Of a DNA stretch of 64,000 bases, positions 26,065 through 35,193 are shown in pieces. The notes below the pieces were generated by a model. That model made no database searches, was not told the origin of the DNA, and worked only from the letters and a program-made list of their open reading frames with translations. The stretch is taken from assembly GCA_031546825.1 (NCBI GenBank), contig JAVBJU010000009.1, positions 17,687-81,686 on the forward strand, written 5' to 3'. The position numbers and the translations under genes were made by a program. Position 1 is the stretch's first letter, and each line of letters starts with the position of its first letter. The DNA is from Hohaiivirga sp031546825 (lineage in GTDB: Bacteria; Pseudomonadota; Alphaproteobacteria; Rhizobiales; Beijerinckiaceae).

Positions 26065-27405
26065 CTACGGCGGTGGGCCGTTGGCCGGACGACGACGGGC
26101 ACCGTCACGGGGAGTATCGCCGTGGGGCGGGCTGCCCTCCTTGCCCGGCGCGGCTTTGTCTTCTTGGGGCTCGCCCGCATCCTTGGGGAGCGAGACCTTG
26201 GTTCCCGCCGCAAGGCTTGAGAAGCCGGATGTCACGACAATGTCTCCGAGCGCCAGGCCTTTTTCGACCACGCTGATGGTGTCGTTCTGGATCCGCAGGC
26301 TGACGGGACGGACCTCCACGACATTGACCGGGCCGCTTTGTGGGCGCGCATGGGGTATGGCATCGGGGTTGCTCTTTTCGCGGTTCACCACATAGACGAA
26401 CGGGCCGTTCGGGCCGCGTTGGACAGCGGCGGACGGCACTGTCACCACGTCCTTCAACGTGGTCACCAGCAAGCGGATATTGACGAACTGACCGGGCCAG
26501 AGTTTGAGGTCGCTATTCGGAAACTCTGCTTTGAGCGAGAGCGTGCCGGTGGTCGTGTCAATCTGGTTGTCGATGACCGTGAGCGTGCCTGAATCGAGCA
26601 GTGTCTTGCCGTCGCCTGCAAGGGCATCCACTTTGAGCGCTGTCTCCGCTTGCTTCATCTCGGCGCGGATGTCGCCGATCTGCTGTTGCGGTACTGAGAA
26701 TTGCACCGAGATTGGTTTCATCTGGGTGATGACAACCAGCGCAGTGCTGCTGCCGCCCTGCACCACGTTGCCTTCGTCGATCTGGCGAATGCCGGTGCGC
26801 CCGGCGATCGGCGCTGTCACCCAGGTATAATCGAGCGTTGCCTTGGTGTTGTCGATGGCCGCCTGATCGGATTGTATCTGCGCCTCATATTGCTGCACCA
26901 ACGCCCTTTGCGTGTCTGCCTGCTGTTTGGTGGCGGCATTGCTTTCCGACAGGCGGGTATAGCGTTCGAGATCAAGGCGCGAATTGGCCAGCAATGCCTC
27001 ATCCTGCACCTTCTTGGCGAGCGCCTGGTTATGGGCCGCCTGATAGGTGCGCCTGTCGATTTCGGCGAGCAGGGCTCCCTTCTCGACATCCTCACCTTCC
27101 TTGAAATTGATGTGGGTGATCATGCCTGAGACTTGCGGTGTGATGATCGCCGTTTTGAAGGCCTTAGTGGTGCCGATGGCGTTAACGTGGATTGGTACGT
27201 TGGCTGCAGCGGCGGTTGCGGTGAGCACTGGCACCACCGCGTCGCCGCCGCGCCCGCCAAAACGGCGTCCGCCCGGGGATTGCCCCGATTTCGGCCACAG
27301 GGCGATGACGAGGGCAATGGCCACCATGGCACCCACGACAATAATCACCGCCTTGCGGGTTTGTTTGGAGCGGGGATTCGGAGGCCGTGGGGTGTCGGTG
27401 CTCAT
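26065..27405 (-). CDS. mdtA: RND periplasmic adaptor, MdtA-like
   Basis: Membrane fusion protein of the pump, 446 residues. It is anchored by one N-terminal span (about residues 18-41, KAVIIVVGAMVAIALVIALWP), followed by a Gly/Arg linker, the lipoyl halves (VSGMITHINFKEGEDVEKGALLAEID, LDYTWVTAPIAGRTGIRQIDEGNVVQ), a helical hairpin and beta-barrel domains, and a charged Pro/Gly-rich tail. Its start codon overlaps the end of the outer-membrane component by 4 bases, so translation is coupled. Confidence 0.95.
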   Translation of the reverse strand: MSTDTPRPPNPRSKQTRKAVIIVVGAMVAIALVIALWPKSGQSPGGRRFGGRGGDAVVPVLTATAAAANVPIHVNAIGTTKAFKTAIITPQVSGMITHINFKEGEDVEKGALLAEIDRRTYQAAHNQALAKKVQDEALLANSRLDLERYTRLSESNAATKQQADTQRALVQQYEAQIQSDQAAIDNTKATLDYTWVTAPIAGRTGIRQIDEGNVVQGGSSTALVVITQMKPISVQFSVPQQQIGDIRAEMKQAETALKVDALAGDGKTLLDSGTLTVIDNQIDTTTGTLSLKAEFPNSDLKLWPGQFVNIRLLVTTLKDVVTVPSAAVQRGPNGPFVYVVNREKSNPDAIPHARPQSGPVNVVEVRPVSLRIQNDTISVVEKGLALGDIVVTSGFSSLAAGTKVSLPKDAGEPQEDKAAPGKEGSPPHGDTPRDGARRRPANGPPP

Positions 27406-28898
27406 GGTGAGCCGGAGCCTTCCTGAAGCTGGATCGATTGCCGCGCGGCAGTGATTTCACCGGGTGTCCAGCCACCGCCGAGCGCCTGATGCAGGCTTAC
27501 CGAAGCCTGTAATTGTGACAATCTTACGGAAATCTGGGCCAGTTGCGCCACAAAATAGCTCTGCTGGGTGTTGAGCACCGTCGTGATATCAACGGTGCCT
27601 GCGCGCAGTTGTTCGCCTGCGATCCGATATGCCTTTTCGGCACTGGCGGCCGCCTGGGCTTGAAGCTGGCGCTGGCGCGCGGTTTCTTGCACAGAAACCA
27701 GAGCCTGCTCCACATCGGAGGCCGCCGTCAGCACGGCCTTTTTGTAAGCCTGCACATCTTCGCTGCGGATGCTGTGTTGCAGTTCCAGTTGCGCCAGCAA
27801 CCGCCCGCCGTCGAAGATCGGCTGCGTGGCATTGGCTGCCACCGAATACAGTGCCGATTGCGGGTTGAACAGGGTTTTGAGCACCGGACTCTCATAGCCG
27901 GTCTGGCCCGTCAGGCTGAAGGACGGCAGCAGGGCCGCTTTGGCGCTGGCAACGGTGGCGTTTTGCGCGGCGAGTACAGCCGCGCTCTGGCGAATGTCGG
28001 GGCGACGCAGCAGAAGCTGCGACGGCAGTCCGGGAGCTGGGCGCGGGGCATTCAGCCCATTGAGCGTGCCGCCGCGAATGGTGACATTGCCCGGAAATTC
28101 ACCGGTCAACACCGCGAGCGCCGCGCGATATTGGTTGATGTTGATGATGCGCGGCGGGATGAGCGCCTTCTGGTTGGCAACCACGACTTCCTGCTGGGCG
28201 AGGTCGAGCGACGTGGCGGTGCCGACATTAACCCGTTCCTGAATAATGCTGAGGATGCTGGTCGCGTTGCGCACATTGCCTTCGGTGATGCGCAGTGCAT
28301 CTTGCGCGGCCAGAAGCTGCAGATAGGTGTTGGCCACCGCCGCAATGGTGGCAAGCTCAACCACATCATAATTGTAGCGCGCGGCAACAGCATTCTGTTC
28401 GGACGCAAGCAGGCTGTTGCGGTTTTTACCCCAGAAATCCAGCTCATACCCGGCAGACAGCAGGCCGGAGAAAACATTGGAATGTCCACCGCGCCCGAGC
28501 GATCGCGATGACATGGCATTCTGAGCACCAACGCTGCCGTTGATGGAGGGCAATAACGGCGCGGTTGCAAGGGACACTTGGGCTTCGGCTTGCTCAATGC
28601 GTGTCAGGGCTGCGGCCATGTCGAGATTGTTGGCGCGTGCCGTCTCAATCAGGCGGCTCATCTCTGTTGAGCGAAAACCTTGCCACCATGTCAATGATAT
28701 GGGCGCGTCGGGGCGCGCCTTGGCTTCCTTGAAACGGTCGGGAAAGTTCATGTCGGGCGGAAAGCTCGCATCGGGAGCACAACCGGAAAGCAATGCCGAC
28801 AGCGCAAGCGATGCGGCAACGGCACGCCACTGTTTTCTGCTTTTCGAAATGTTTGCTGACCGCCGGACCAAGCTTTTACGCCCCGTAACACTTTCCAA
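27402..28898 (-). CDS. Outer-membrane efflux lipoprotein, NodT/OprM family
   Basis: TolC-type channel subunit for the Mdt pump, 498 residues. A long N-region leads to the lipobox SALLSGC. Two OEP repeats follow (LISLTWWQGF-type start ISLTWWQGF, LLLRRPDIRQSAAVLAAQN, LLPSFSLTGQTGYESP). The start used is TTG at 28898, which lacks a strong ribosome binding site, so the exact N-terminus is uncertain. It is first in the operon, ahead of mdtABC. Confidence 0.92.
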   Translation of the reverse strand: MESVTGRKSLVRRSANISKSRKQWRAVAASLALSALLSGCAPDASFPPDMNFPDRFKEAKARPDAPISLTWWQGFRSTEMSRLIETARANNLDMAAALTRIEQAEAQVSLATAPLLPSINGSVGAQNAMSSRSLGRGGHSNVFSGLLSAGYELDFWGKNRNSLLASEQNAVAARYNYDVVELATIAAVANTYLQLLAAQDALRITEGNVRNATSILSIIQERVNVGTATSLDLAQQEVVVANQKALIPPRIININQYRAALAVLTGEFPGNVTIRGGTLNGLNAPRPAPGLPSQLLLRRPDIRQSAAVLAAQNATVASAKAALLPSFSLTGQTGYESPVLKTLFNPQSALYSVAANATQPIFDGGRLLAQLELQHSIRSEDVQAYKKAVLTAASDVEQALVSVQETARQRQLQAQAAASAEKAYRIAGEQLRAGTVDITTVLNTQQSYFVAQLAQISVRLSQLQASVSLHQALGGGWTPGEITAARQSIQLQEGSGSP

Positions 28899-29054
28899 CC
28901 GGTGCCATCTGCAAATGGCAATAACCGCTTCAAAAGTTAATGAACCTTAACCGCCTAGCATGGGCACTGTGTCCGCGCCACGCATCATTGGCGTTTATCC
29001 CAAGGAGGTCACATTAAATTTTTGTCAGAATATGGTGCCGCTGGGCTTTGAGCG

Positions 29055-29087
29055 AAAAAAAAAGCGGCCCGGGCGAGGGGCCGCTTT
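29055..29087 (-). terminator. Terminator of the giant coiled-coil gene
   Basis: On the minus strand AAAGCGGCCCC, a short loop, then GGGCCGCTTT followed by a run of T (nine A at 29055-29063 on the plus strand). It lies 22 bases after the stop codon of the gene. Confidence 0.9.
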
Positions 29088-29108
29088 GATGTGTCATCTG
29101 TGAGGCGT

Positions 29109-32100
29109 TTACTTCAACCGTCCCGCCGCGTGTGCCAGCATGGTGTAGACCTTGCCGGTTTCCGAGGTGAGATAGGTATTGGTCAGAATGCCGTCGCGGT
29201 CATCGGTGGCGACTTCTGACAAGAGACGTTCGAACTCGCCGATATAACGATCCACCACCTGGCGGAATTCGGTCTCGACGGCGTATTTCGAGCGAATATC
29301 CTCGAACGTCTGTTGACCCTGAAGGGTGTAAAGACGACGGGTGAACACATTGCGTTCACCGCGCTTATAGCGGTCCCACAATTCCACGGCAGCGGCATGG
29401 TCGATCATGCGAGCGATGTCGAGGGAAATCGAATCGAGCGACTCAAGGCTGTTGCGGCGGCTGCGTTCCCGGTTCTGCGGCATGGCCCGGGGAGCAGGCT
29501 CCTCGGTGGAGGCCCGGTTGAGCAGGTCAGACAGCCAGCCCTTGGCGGGAGGAGCGGATGCGGTCGCCGTCGACACCGGAGCCGGGCGCGCCGGCGCAGG
29601 TGCCGGCTGGGCGACGGGGGGCTGAAGCGACTGCTGCGGGGCGCTGAAATGCATCGGGGCCGGGCTGGAGTACTCTTGCTCACGTGTGGCGCGCTGCTGC
29701 GGGGCTGGAGCTTGCGAAGCGGTTTCGATATCGAGACTGCGGTTCGAGCGCGTGACCAGCGAAGAAAGCTCGTTGAGCGCCTTGATCTGATCGGAAACGA
29801 TGCGGCGCATATTGGCGGCGGTCTGCTGGGTTTCCTCCGGCAGTTCCATCACGCCACGACGCAGCTCAGCGCGGGTGTCATCAAGCTCCTGGCGGATATG
29901 TCCGCTCATGGTGCGCAGATCGTCCATATTGTCGCGGAAGCGTGTCGCTGCCGCGCCGAAGGTCTGGTTCATTTCGCCGATGGCGGCCTCGTAAGCCGAC
30001 ACCATGTCACCAGCGATGCGCGCGCCCTGGGTGTCGGATGCATTATGCAGATGCGCGTATTGCTGATGCATCTGGTTAATGGCCGTGCCGACGGTCTGGG
30101 TCAGATGTTCGGTCATCGTGTCGATGTCGCCGGTACGGGCACGGATAGCATCAACAAGGTTCGACAGCTGGACATGACGTTCGCCGAGCACATCACCAAG
30201 GCGCACGCCGACCTCGTCGAGGGCCGCTGTTGTGGTTGCCAGTGCCTGAGCCTGATTTTGGGCAGCCTGCGTCAAAGCCATGCTGCGGATTTCAAGCGTC
30301 TCGCCGAGCTTCTCGGCCCGGTCGAGGCTCTGGGCGGAGACGTGGTTCAGGGTGTTGATCTTTTCGCCGAGCTGTTCCGAAGTTCTTTCGGTGCGTTCCG
30401 CCACGACGCCCATGACATTTTCCAGGTTCTGGACGCGACCGCTTAGAGTGTCGCTGGCCGAGACGAGCTTTTCACTGGCGACGGCTGAGACGCGCTCGAG
30501 CAGCTGGCTGGTTTCGCCAATATGCTGAAGTACGCCGGTGACTTCGGCGTTGATGGAACCCTTGACCTCATGCAGCGAGGTGAGTGTTGCATGCGTGGTG
30601 TTGGTAATGGTTTCTTCCAGAGCCGCGCCGGTGGAGGCGATCTTCTGGCTGAGGTCCTGGCCCTTGGCATCAAGCATGTCGTGCATGCCGCTCAGCCGCT
30701 CGCTGAACGAGGAGGCGAGCAAGTTGGTGCGTTGCTCCATCTGCTGGTCGATTTCGACAAAGCGGTTGTTGAGCTTGTTGACGATGGTGCCGCTGGACTG
30801 CTCAAAAATCGTCGAGATTTCGCTGATCCCGTTACCGAGGCTCGCAATCAGGGACGAACTGGAAGTGTTGAACAGGCCATCAATGTCAGCGATGCTAGCG
30901 TTGAGGTTTTCCATGAGACGCGCGCCGCCATTGTCGATGAGCATGGTCATCTGGCCGAGGCGATTGCCCATGTCTTCGGCGAGGCGTGTACCACGGTTGT
31001 CGAACAGGTCTGCGAGTTCGGCAATGCGGGTGCCCAGCAGAACGGATGTGCTCTTGCCCTTTTCTTCCAGGGATGTGCTGACGTTGTCGAGGCGTTCCAC
31101 GATGCGGGTTTCAATATCGGCAACCCGGCTTTCAAGCGTATTGGCAATTTCAAGGGCGCGCTCGCCGAGGACGCCGTTAAGCCCTTCCGTTGCGGAGGAA
31201 AGGGTTTCCGCCACTTCACGCCCGCTTTCGACCATTGTTTTGGCCATTTCAGAGGTGCGGTTGATAAGCGTTTCGTTGATCGATTGGGCGCGGGTATCAA
31301 GCGCGTTGTTGATGCGCGAAACCAGCATATCGAAATTGGCGGTGATTTTGGTGGTGTGTTGTTCCGCGCCTGTGTCAAACCGCGCCAACTCGGCACCGAT
31401 TGTTGCAGAAACCTCCTGCGACTGTCTGTGCAGCGAGGCAACAAAGGCGCTCTTCTGTTCCGTGAATACCGATTCCACCTCCGTGAGCTGGCTCGAAATG
31501 GCATTCGACAGCATGCCCGTGAGCTCATCGGTCCGGGTGACAAGGGAATCCGCGAGTTCGCGCCCTTTCACCGTGATCAGGTTATCCATATCGCCGAGGC
31601 GGTCGCTGATGGTGGTTGTGAGGCTGTTCACCTCATTGGAGATCGTGCCGACAGCGGTGACGCTGGCGCCGATTGCGGCATCGAAGTCGCCCAGGCGAGC
31701 CGAGAAGACGTCGTGCACCTCTTTGCCGCGCTGCTCGATGACCAACGCCAGCGTTTCAGCGTTGCTGCGCAGGTTCTCATTGATGCGCTCACCCTGATGG
31801 GCCATTGCGGCACTGATTTCGTGACCAGTGGTGGCAATTTTGATCTGGGTTTCGTTTGCGGTTTTCTCCAGGGTCTCGGCCAGTTCGTGGCTTTGGCTAT
31901 CAAGCGCACCCTTGAGCGCGCCAATCTGTGTGCCAACCACTGTGGTCACATGCTCGGCGAGGCCGGTGAGATTGCTCTCAAGCTGTTGGCCCTGGGTCTG
32001 GACGCTGTAATTGATGCGCTGGCTGGCATTGTCGAGCCGATCCGCCAGCATTTCGACACGGGTGCCGATGGCATCATTGGCAAGGTTCACTGCACCATCA

Positions 32101-33686
32101 AGGCGGTCATGAATTTCCTTGCCGCGCAGCGAAATTTCTTCGGCAATCTGGGTGCCAGCAATGGCGATATGCTCGCGGACATCGCCGCCCCGGACCATGA
32201 TATTATTGACGATTTCATGGCTGGTCGCCAGGAGTTGCTCGTTCAGATGGCCGGTATTCTTAAGGATTTCACTGGAAATGAACGCACTGGATTCCGCGGC
32301 TGCCGCGTGAATCTGGTGGACGCTGCCACTGATATTGCTGGCGATGATATCGCTGGTTTCTTTGAGTTTCGAGGAGACCTCGTCGCCGCGCTGCACAAAA
32401 TTCGTTTCCAGCGCGCTCACCGCGTTTTCCATTGTGGAGGCGGTGCTTGCAAAAGCTTCCTTGACGTTCGCGCCCTGCATGGCCAGCGTCTCAACCATGT
32501 CCCGGCTGGTCTGCGCCATCGAATGCGTGACATTGGACGCGCTTTCGTGGAGATGAAGCGTCAACGCTGCACCCGTGCGCTCGAAGACGGTGGCGATGTC
32601 GTTTATTTTTGCCTCAAGCGAGGAGGTTACGTTGTTGCCTGCCTCGGTAATACCGTGGCGAATTTCTTCGCCGCGCTCGGCGAGGAGGCTGGTAACCCGC
32701 TGAGAAGCACCGTTCATGGTTACGGTGAGACGCTCGGCGATCTCTTCGAGGTCGGTGACCATGACCTCGTGGGTGCCAGACATCGTGGCGCGGACACGGT
32801 CGACATTACTGGTGATGGCTTCGCGCTGCGCGTTGAGTTCCTCGATCAGCGAATGAATGCGGACCTCGTTGTCGAAATAGGCGCGCTCCAGCGTCGAGAT
32901 TTCATTGCGGACCAGCGCCTCCAGTTCTCCGGCGCGCGCAATGGCGCGTTCAACGCCGTCGCCGATGGCTGCGACTTCGCGACGAATGGTGTGGGAGACC
33001 GTCAGCACTGCGTCTGTGGTCAGAGATTCCGGTTGGGCAAGATGGATCGCGGCTTCACCGATGGCACGTGAGGCGAGGCGAATTTCCTGGGCGCGCACCG
33101 CGAGCATCGCTGCGACGAAGAAAGCGAGGACCGGCAGAACCACAGCGGAAATGCCAAACAGCACCTGCACCGGCAACAGATTGGCCGTCAACGCTTCTAC
33201 GGACAGCATATTCTGCGACCACGCAAAGGCCGCACAGCCGCCAAGCCAGAGCAGCGAAAAGAAGGTGGCCCAGCCATAAGCCCCACGTGAGGGGCGGCGA
33301 TGCAGGGTTTGCAAAAACAGGTCGGTATTGCGGCGTTCTTCGTTGGTGGCGGCGGCAGCAGTTGCGACGAACGGGGCCTGGGGCTCAGGGGCCAGGAACG
33401 GCACTTGGGGCAAAATCGAGGGCTCTGCGAGGGGTTGGGGCTGGATCGAAGGTTCCGCGAGGGGCGAGGTGTCGGACGCGGCCATGTTCAATGCCGCTCC
33501 CTGCTGAATTTCCTCAAGGCGGCGCGTGATTTCAATCGGCAGCGCATCGCCGGCGATTTCCTTGTCCGTGCTGTCGGGCACGACGGGGCTTTCCGAAGCC
33601 GTGTTCAGGTCAGCAGCCAGCGCATTCTCGATAGCTGTCAATGCTGCCAGCTCCGGATCACTGAACTTCTTTTGCTTCGTTGCCAT
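29109..33686 (-). CDS. Giant membrane-anchored coiled-coil protein, apolipoprotein-like repeats (growth-pole-ring-like)
   Basis: 1525 residues. N-terminal 130 residues are acidic and Pro-rich with a PLAEPSI.PQ duplication; two adjacent membrane spans follow (about 137-157 and 172-196). Residues about 200-1330 are almost wholly amphipathic helix with 11/22-residue periodicity, marked by recurring RG[K/D/E]E[I/V] turns (glycines 22 apart in VRGGDVREHI..LRGKEIHDR and in QGERINEN..QRGKEV). A Pro/Ala linker (about 1340-1410) leads to a compact C-terminal domain (SLDIARMIDHAAAVELWDRY, FEDIRSKYAVETEFRQVVDR, ETGKVYTMLAHAAGRLK). This plan matches the Rhizobiales apolipoprotein-domain family that includes Agrobacterium GROWTH POLE RING protein (over 2000 residues), needed for polar growth. 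Homology to that protein is inferred, not computed. Confidence 0.8.
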   Translation of the reverse strand: MATKQKKFSDPELAALTAIENALAADLNTASESPVVPDSTDKEIAGDALPIEITRRLEEIQQGAALNMAASDTSPLAEPSIQPQPLAEPSILPQVPFLAPEPQAPFVATAAAATNEERRNTDLFLQTLHRRPSRGAYGWATFFSLLWLGGCAAFAWSQNMLSVEALTANLLPVQVLFGISAVVLPVLAFFVAAMLAVRAQEIRLASRAIGEAAIHLAQPESLTTDAVLTVSHTIRREVAAIGDGVERAIARAGELEALVRNEISTLERAYFDNEVRIHSLIEELNAQREAITSNVDRVRATMSGTHEVMVTDLEEIAERLTVTMNGASQRVTSLLAERGEEIRHGITEAGNNVTSSLEAKINDIATVFERTGAALTLHLHESASNVTHSMAQTSRDMVETLAMQGANVKEAFASTASTMENAVSALETNFVQRGDEVSSKLKETSDIIASNISGSVHQIHAAAAESSAFISSEILKNTGHLNEQLLATSHEIVNNIMVRGGDVREHIAIAGTQIAEEISLRGKEIHDRLDGAVNLANDAIGTRVEMLADRLDNASQRINYSVQTQGQQLESNLTGLAEHVTTVVGTQIGALKGALDSQSHELAETLEKTANETQIKIATTGHEISAAMAHQGERINENLRSNAETLALVIEQRGKEVHDVFSARLGDFDAAIGASVTAVGTISNEVNSLTTTISDRLGDMDNLITVKGRELADSLVTRTDELTGMLSNAISSQLTEVESVFTEQKSAFVASLHRQSQEVSATIGAELARFDTGAEQHTTKITANFDMLVSRINNALDTRAQSINETLINRTSEMAKTMVESGREVAETLSSATEGLNGVLGERALEIANTLESRVADIETRIVERLDNVSTSLEEKGKSTSVLLGTRIAELADLFDNRGTRLAEDMGNRLGQMTMLIDNGGARLMENLNASIADIDGLFNTSSSSLIASLGNGISEISTIFEQSSGTIVNKLNNRFVEIDQQMEQRTNLLASSFSERLSGMHDMLDAKGQDLSQKIASTGAALEETITNTTHATLTSLHEVKGSINAEVTGVLQHIGETSQLLERVSAVASEKLVSASDTLSGRVQNLENVMGVVAERTERTSEQLGEKINTLNHVSAQSLDRAEKLGETLEIRSMALTQAAQNQAQALATTTAALDEVGVRLGDVLGERHVQLSNLVDAIRARTGDIDTMTEHLTQTVGTAINQMHQQYAHLHNASDTQGARIAGDMVSAYEAAIGEMNQTFGAAATRFRDNMDDLRTMSGHIRQELDDTRAELRRGVMELPEETQQTAANMRRIVSDQIKALNELSSLVTRSNRSLDIETASQAPAPQQRATREQEYSSPAPMHFSAPQQSLQPPVAQPAPAPARPAPVSTATASAPPAKGWLSDLLNRASTEEPAPRAMPQNRERSRRNSLESLDSISLDIARMIDHAAAVELWDRYKRGERNVFTRRLYTLQGQQTFEDIRSKYAVETEFRQVVDRYIGEFERLLSEVATDDRDGILTNTYLTSETGKVYTMLAHAAGRLK

Positions 33687-34095
33687 AAAACTCGCCCTTT
33701 AAAGACGCAACCAACACTCAAACCGCCAAAATCCGGTCACCTGGATCATGGCGCTGTGGGCCGAAAAAGCCCACGGTACGCTACAATGATGCCCATATCG
33801 CCATATGAGCTCCACATCAGGGGCAGTTTACTCCCTGATAGATGGTGATGGAACCCGGCATGAAGGCAAAATTATGGTTTCGTTAATATCTTGTTTACCA
33901 GTTTAATTTCAATGGGATATATCTTTTTTGCGGAATGCCTTCCGCGAGCTCCAAAAAATAACGTTCAGTGCAGGTCAATTACATGCGGTGCCGGAAAGCA
34001 CTGAAAATGAAAAGCGGGCGGCTTTACATGGCGGTCTCTGCAAATTCGCAAGCGCAACGACATAACTGCGCCTTTAGGATGAAAAGGACGAGTTC
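33687..34095. promoter_or_regulatory. Divergent intergenic region between coiled-coil gene and ferredoxin
   Basis: This 409-base AT-richer stretch has no credible ORF and must hold promoters for both neighbours. TTAA-N7-TTTAC at 33883-33898 is one base from the CtrA consensus TTAA-N7-TTAAC; this is a weak match. No other structured element was seen. Confidence 0.3.
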
Positions 34096-34416
34096 ATGGT
34101 ACGGATTACCTTTGTGGATCAGGGTGGCACCCCCCGCAACGTCGAGGTGGACGCGGGCTCAACGGTGATGGAAGCCGCTCTGCGCAATGATATCCCCGGC
34201 ATTGATGGCGAATGTGGCGGTGCCTGTTCCTGCGCCACCTGCCATGTGTATGTTGATCCCGAATGGGAGGATGCCGTCGGTGAACCCTCCGCCATGGAGG
34301 AGGACATGCTCGATTTTGCCTCGGATGTGCGCCCCAATTCCCGACTTTCGTGCCAGATAAAGGTTCGTGCCGAGCTTGACGGCCTTGTGGTTCAGACGCC
34401 CGTCCGCCAAGGCTAG
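34096..34416 (+). CDS. [2Fe-2S] ferredoxin, adrenodoxin/FdxB type
   Basis: Soluble electron carrier, 106 residues. The cluster ligands are in ECGGACSCATCHVYVD (C-x5-C-x2-C) with the fourth cysteine in SRLSCQIKV, the pattern of vertebrate-type/adrenodoxin ferredoxins serving cytochrome P450s, heme oxygenase or Fe-S assembly. The N-terminus MVRITFVDQGGTPRNVEV and the acidic helix MEEDMLDFA are typical. It stands alone; no reductase or P450 is adjacent. Its stop codon lies inside a 136-bp imperfect palindrome. Confidence 0.95.
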   Translation: MVRITFVDQGGTPRNVEVDAGSTVMEAALRNDIPGIDGECGGACSCATCHVYVDPEWEDAVGEPSAMEEDMLDFASDVRPNSRLSCQIKVRAELDGLVVQTPVRQG

Positions 34417-34548
34417 GAGACTGTTTGACAAGTCCGTCGGGTCGGTCCGTTGGTTCTTTTTCGTCCCGGACAGCGTCGCAACCGTTCCTTGCCGGGCCAA
34501 AAAATCCCTCAACGCACCTCAGCCGGTGACTTATCAAACTGCCTCTAG
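34413..34548. repeat. 136-bp imperfect palindromic element downstream of the ferredoxin
   Basis: The left arm (34413-~34468, CTAGGAGACTGTTTGACAAG..) and the right arm read in reverse complement (CTAGAGGCAGTTTGATAAG..) align along about 55 bases with one gap and many mismatches, bounded by CTAG at both ends. The RNA would fold into a long bulged hairpin. It resembles in type the large intergenic palindromes of rhizobia, but the family is not identified. Confidence 0.5.
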
Positions 34549-34648
34549 GCTCCAGTGATCGTTGGTCACATGCGGAAAGTGCTGACACTTTTCTTGAAAT
34601 TTGCTAAGGTGACATTGAGGGTTTTTATAACCAGAGGGGCGAATAGCG

Positions 34649-35071
34649 ATGTTCAAATCAATTCTCATACCCGTTGATCTCGCGGAAACCGAGGCCTCAA
34701 AAAAGGCTCTCGAACAGGCTGCTGCTTTGGCCAAAGCGTCCGGCGGGAAGCTCCGTCTGGTCTATGTCCGGTCGGTGATGCCGGTGACCTACATGGAATT
34801 CGTTCCGCAATCCTTCGACACCGAGCAGCAATCCGAATGCGAGGAAGTCCTCGCGCAGATCACTGCGAAAGTGCCGCTGCCCGCTGACAAGGTTTCCGCC
34901 GTGGTGCGCTTGGGCTCCGTCTATAACGAAGTACTTGATGAAGCGGATAAAATTGGGGCTGACCTCATCGTTATCGGTTCCCACCGTCCCAGCATGGCGA
35001 CCTATCTGCTCGGCTCCAATGCTTCGGCGATTGTCCGCCACGCCAGCGCGTCGGTGCTTGTCGTCCGCTGA
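34649..35071 (+). CDS. Universal stress protein, UspA family
   Basis: Single-domain Usp, 140 residues. It begins MFKSILIPVDLAE and ends with the nucleotide-loop region VIGSHRPSMATYLLGSNASAIVRHASASVLVVR-like segment (110-140). The ATP-binding G-x2-G-x9-G-[S/T] motif is imperfect at its second glycine (GSHR), so ATP binding is uncertain. It has its own terminator and likely its own promoter. Role in stress survival is inferred from the family. Confidence 0.92.
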   Translation: MFKSILIPVDLAETEASKKALEQAAALAKASGGKLRLVYVRSVMPVTYMEFVPQSFDTEQQSECEEVLAQITAKVPLPADKVSAVVRLGSVYNEVLDEADKIGADLIVIGSHRPSMATYLLGSNASAIVRHASASVLVVR

Positions 35072-35103
35072 AATAGCAAGGCTTGCCAGCTTGATTCAAT
35101 GTA

Positions 35104-35140
35104 AGCCCGCCGTAGCGCCCAACGCTGCGGCGGGCTTTTT
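35104..35140 (+). terminator. Intrinsic terminator after the universal stress gene
   Basis: AGCCCGCCGTAGCG, loop CCCAA, then CGCTGCGGCGGGCT and five T. Confidence 0.9.
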
Positions 35141-35193
35141 CAATTTCATAGTCCGCTTCAGGCGGTCACGGGCACTCCGTTACCGCGCCGGGG

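Noticed and set aside
28937..28950. TTAA-N6-TTAA upstream of the Mdt operon as a CtrA site
   Set aside because: The spacing is 6 instead of 7 bases and the region is only modestly conserved-looking; not strong enough to list as a site.
30522..33071. 849-codon open frame on the plus strand across the giant coiled-coil gene
   Set aside because: It is antisense to a clearly coding, repeat-structured protein; the length results from high GC and the biased codon pattern of the sense gene, and the translation is Cys/Arg/His-rich without domain character.
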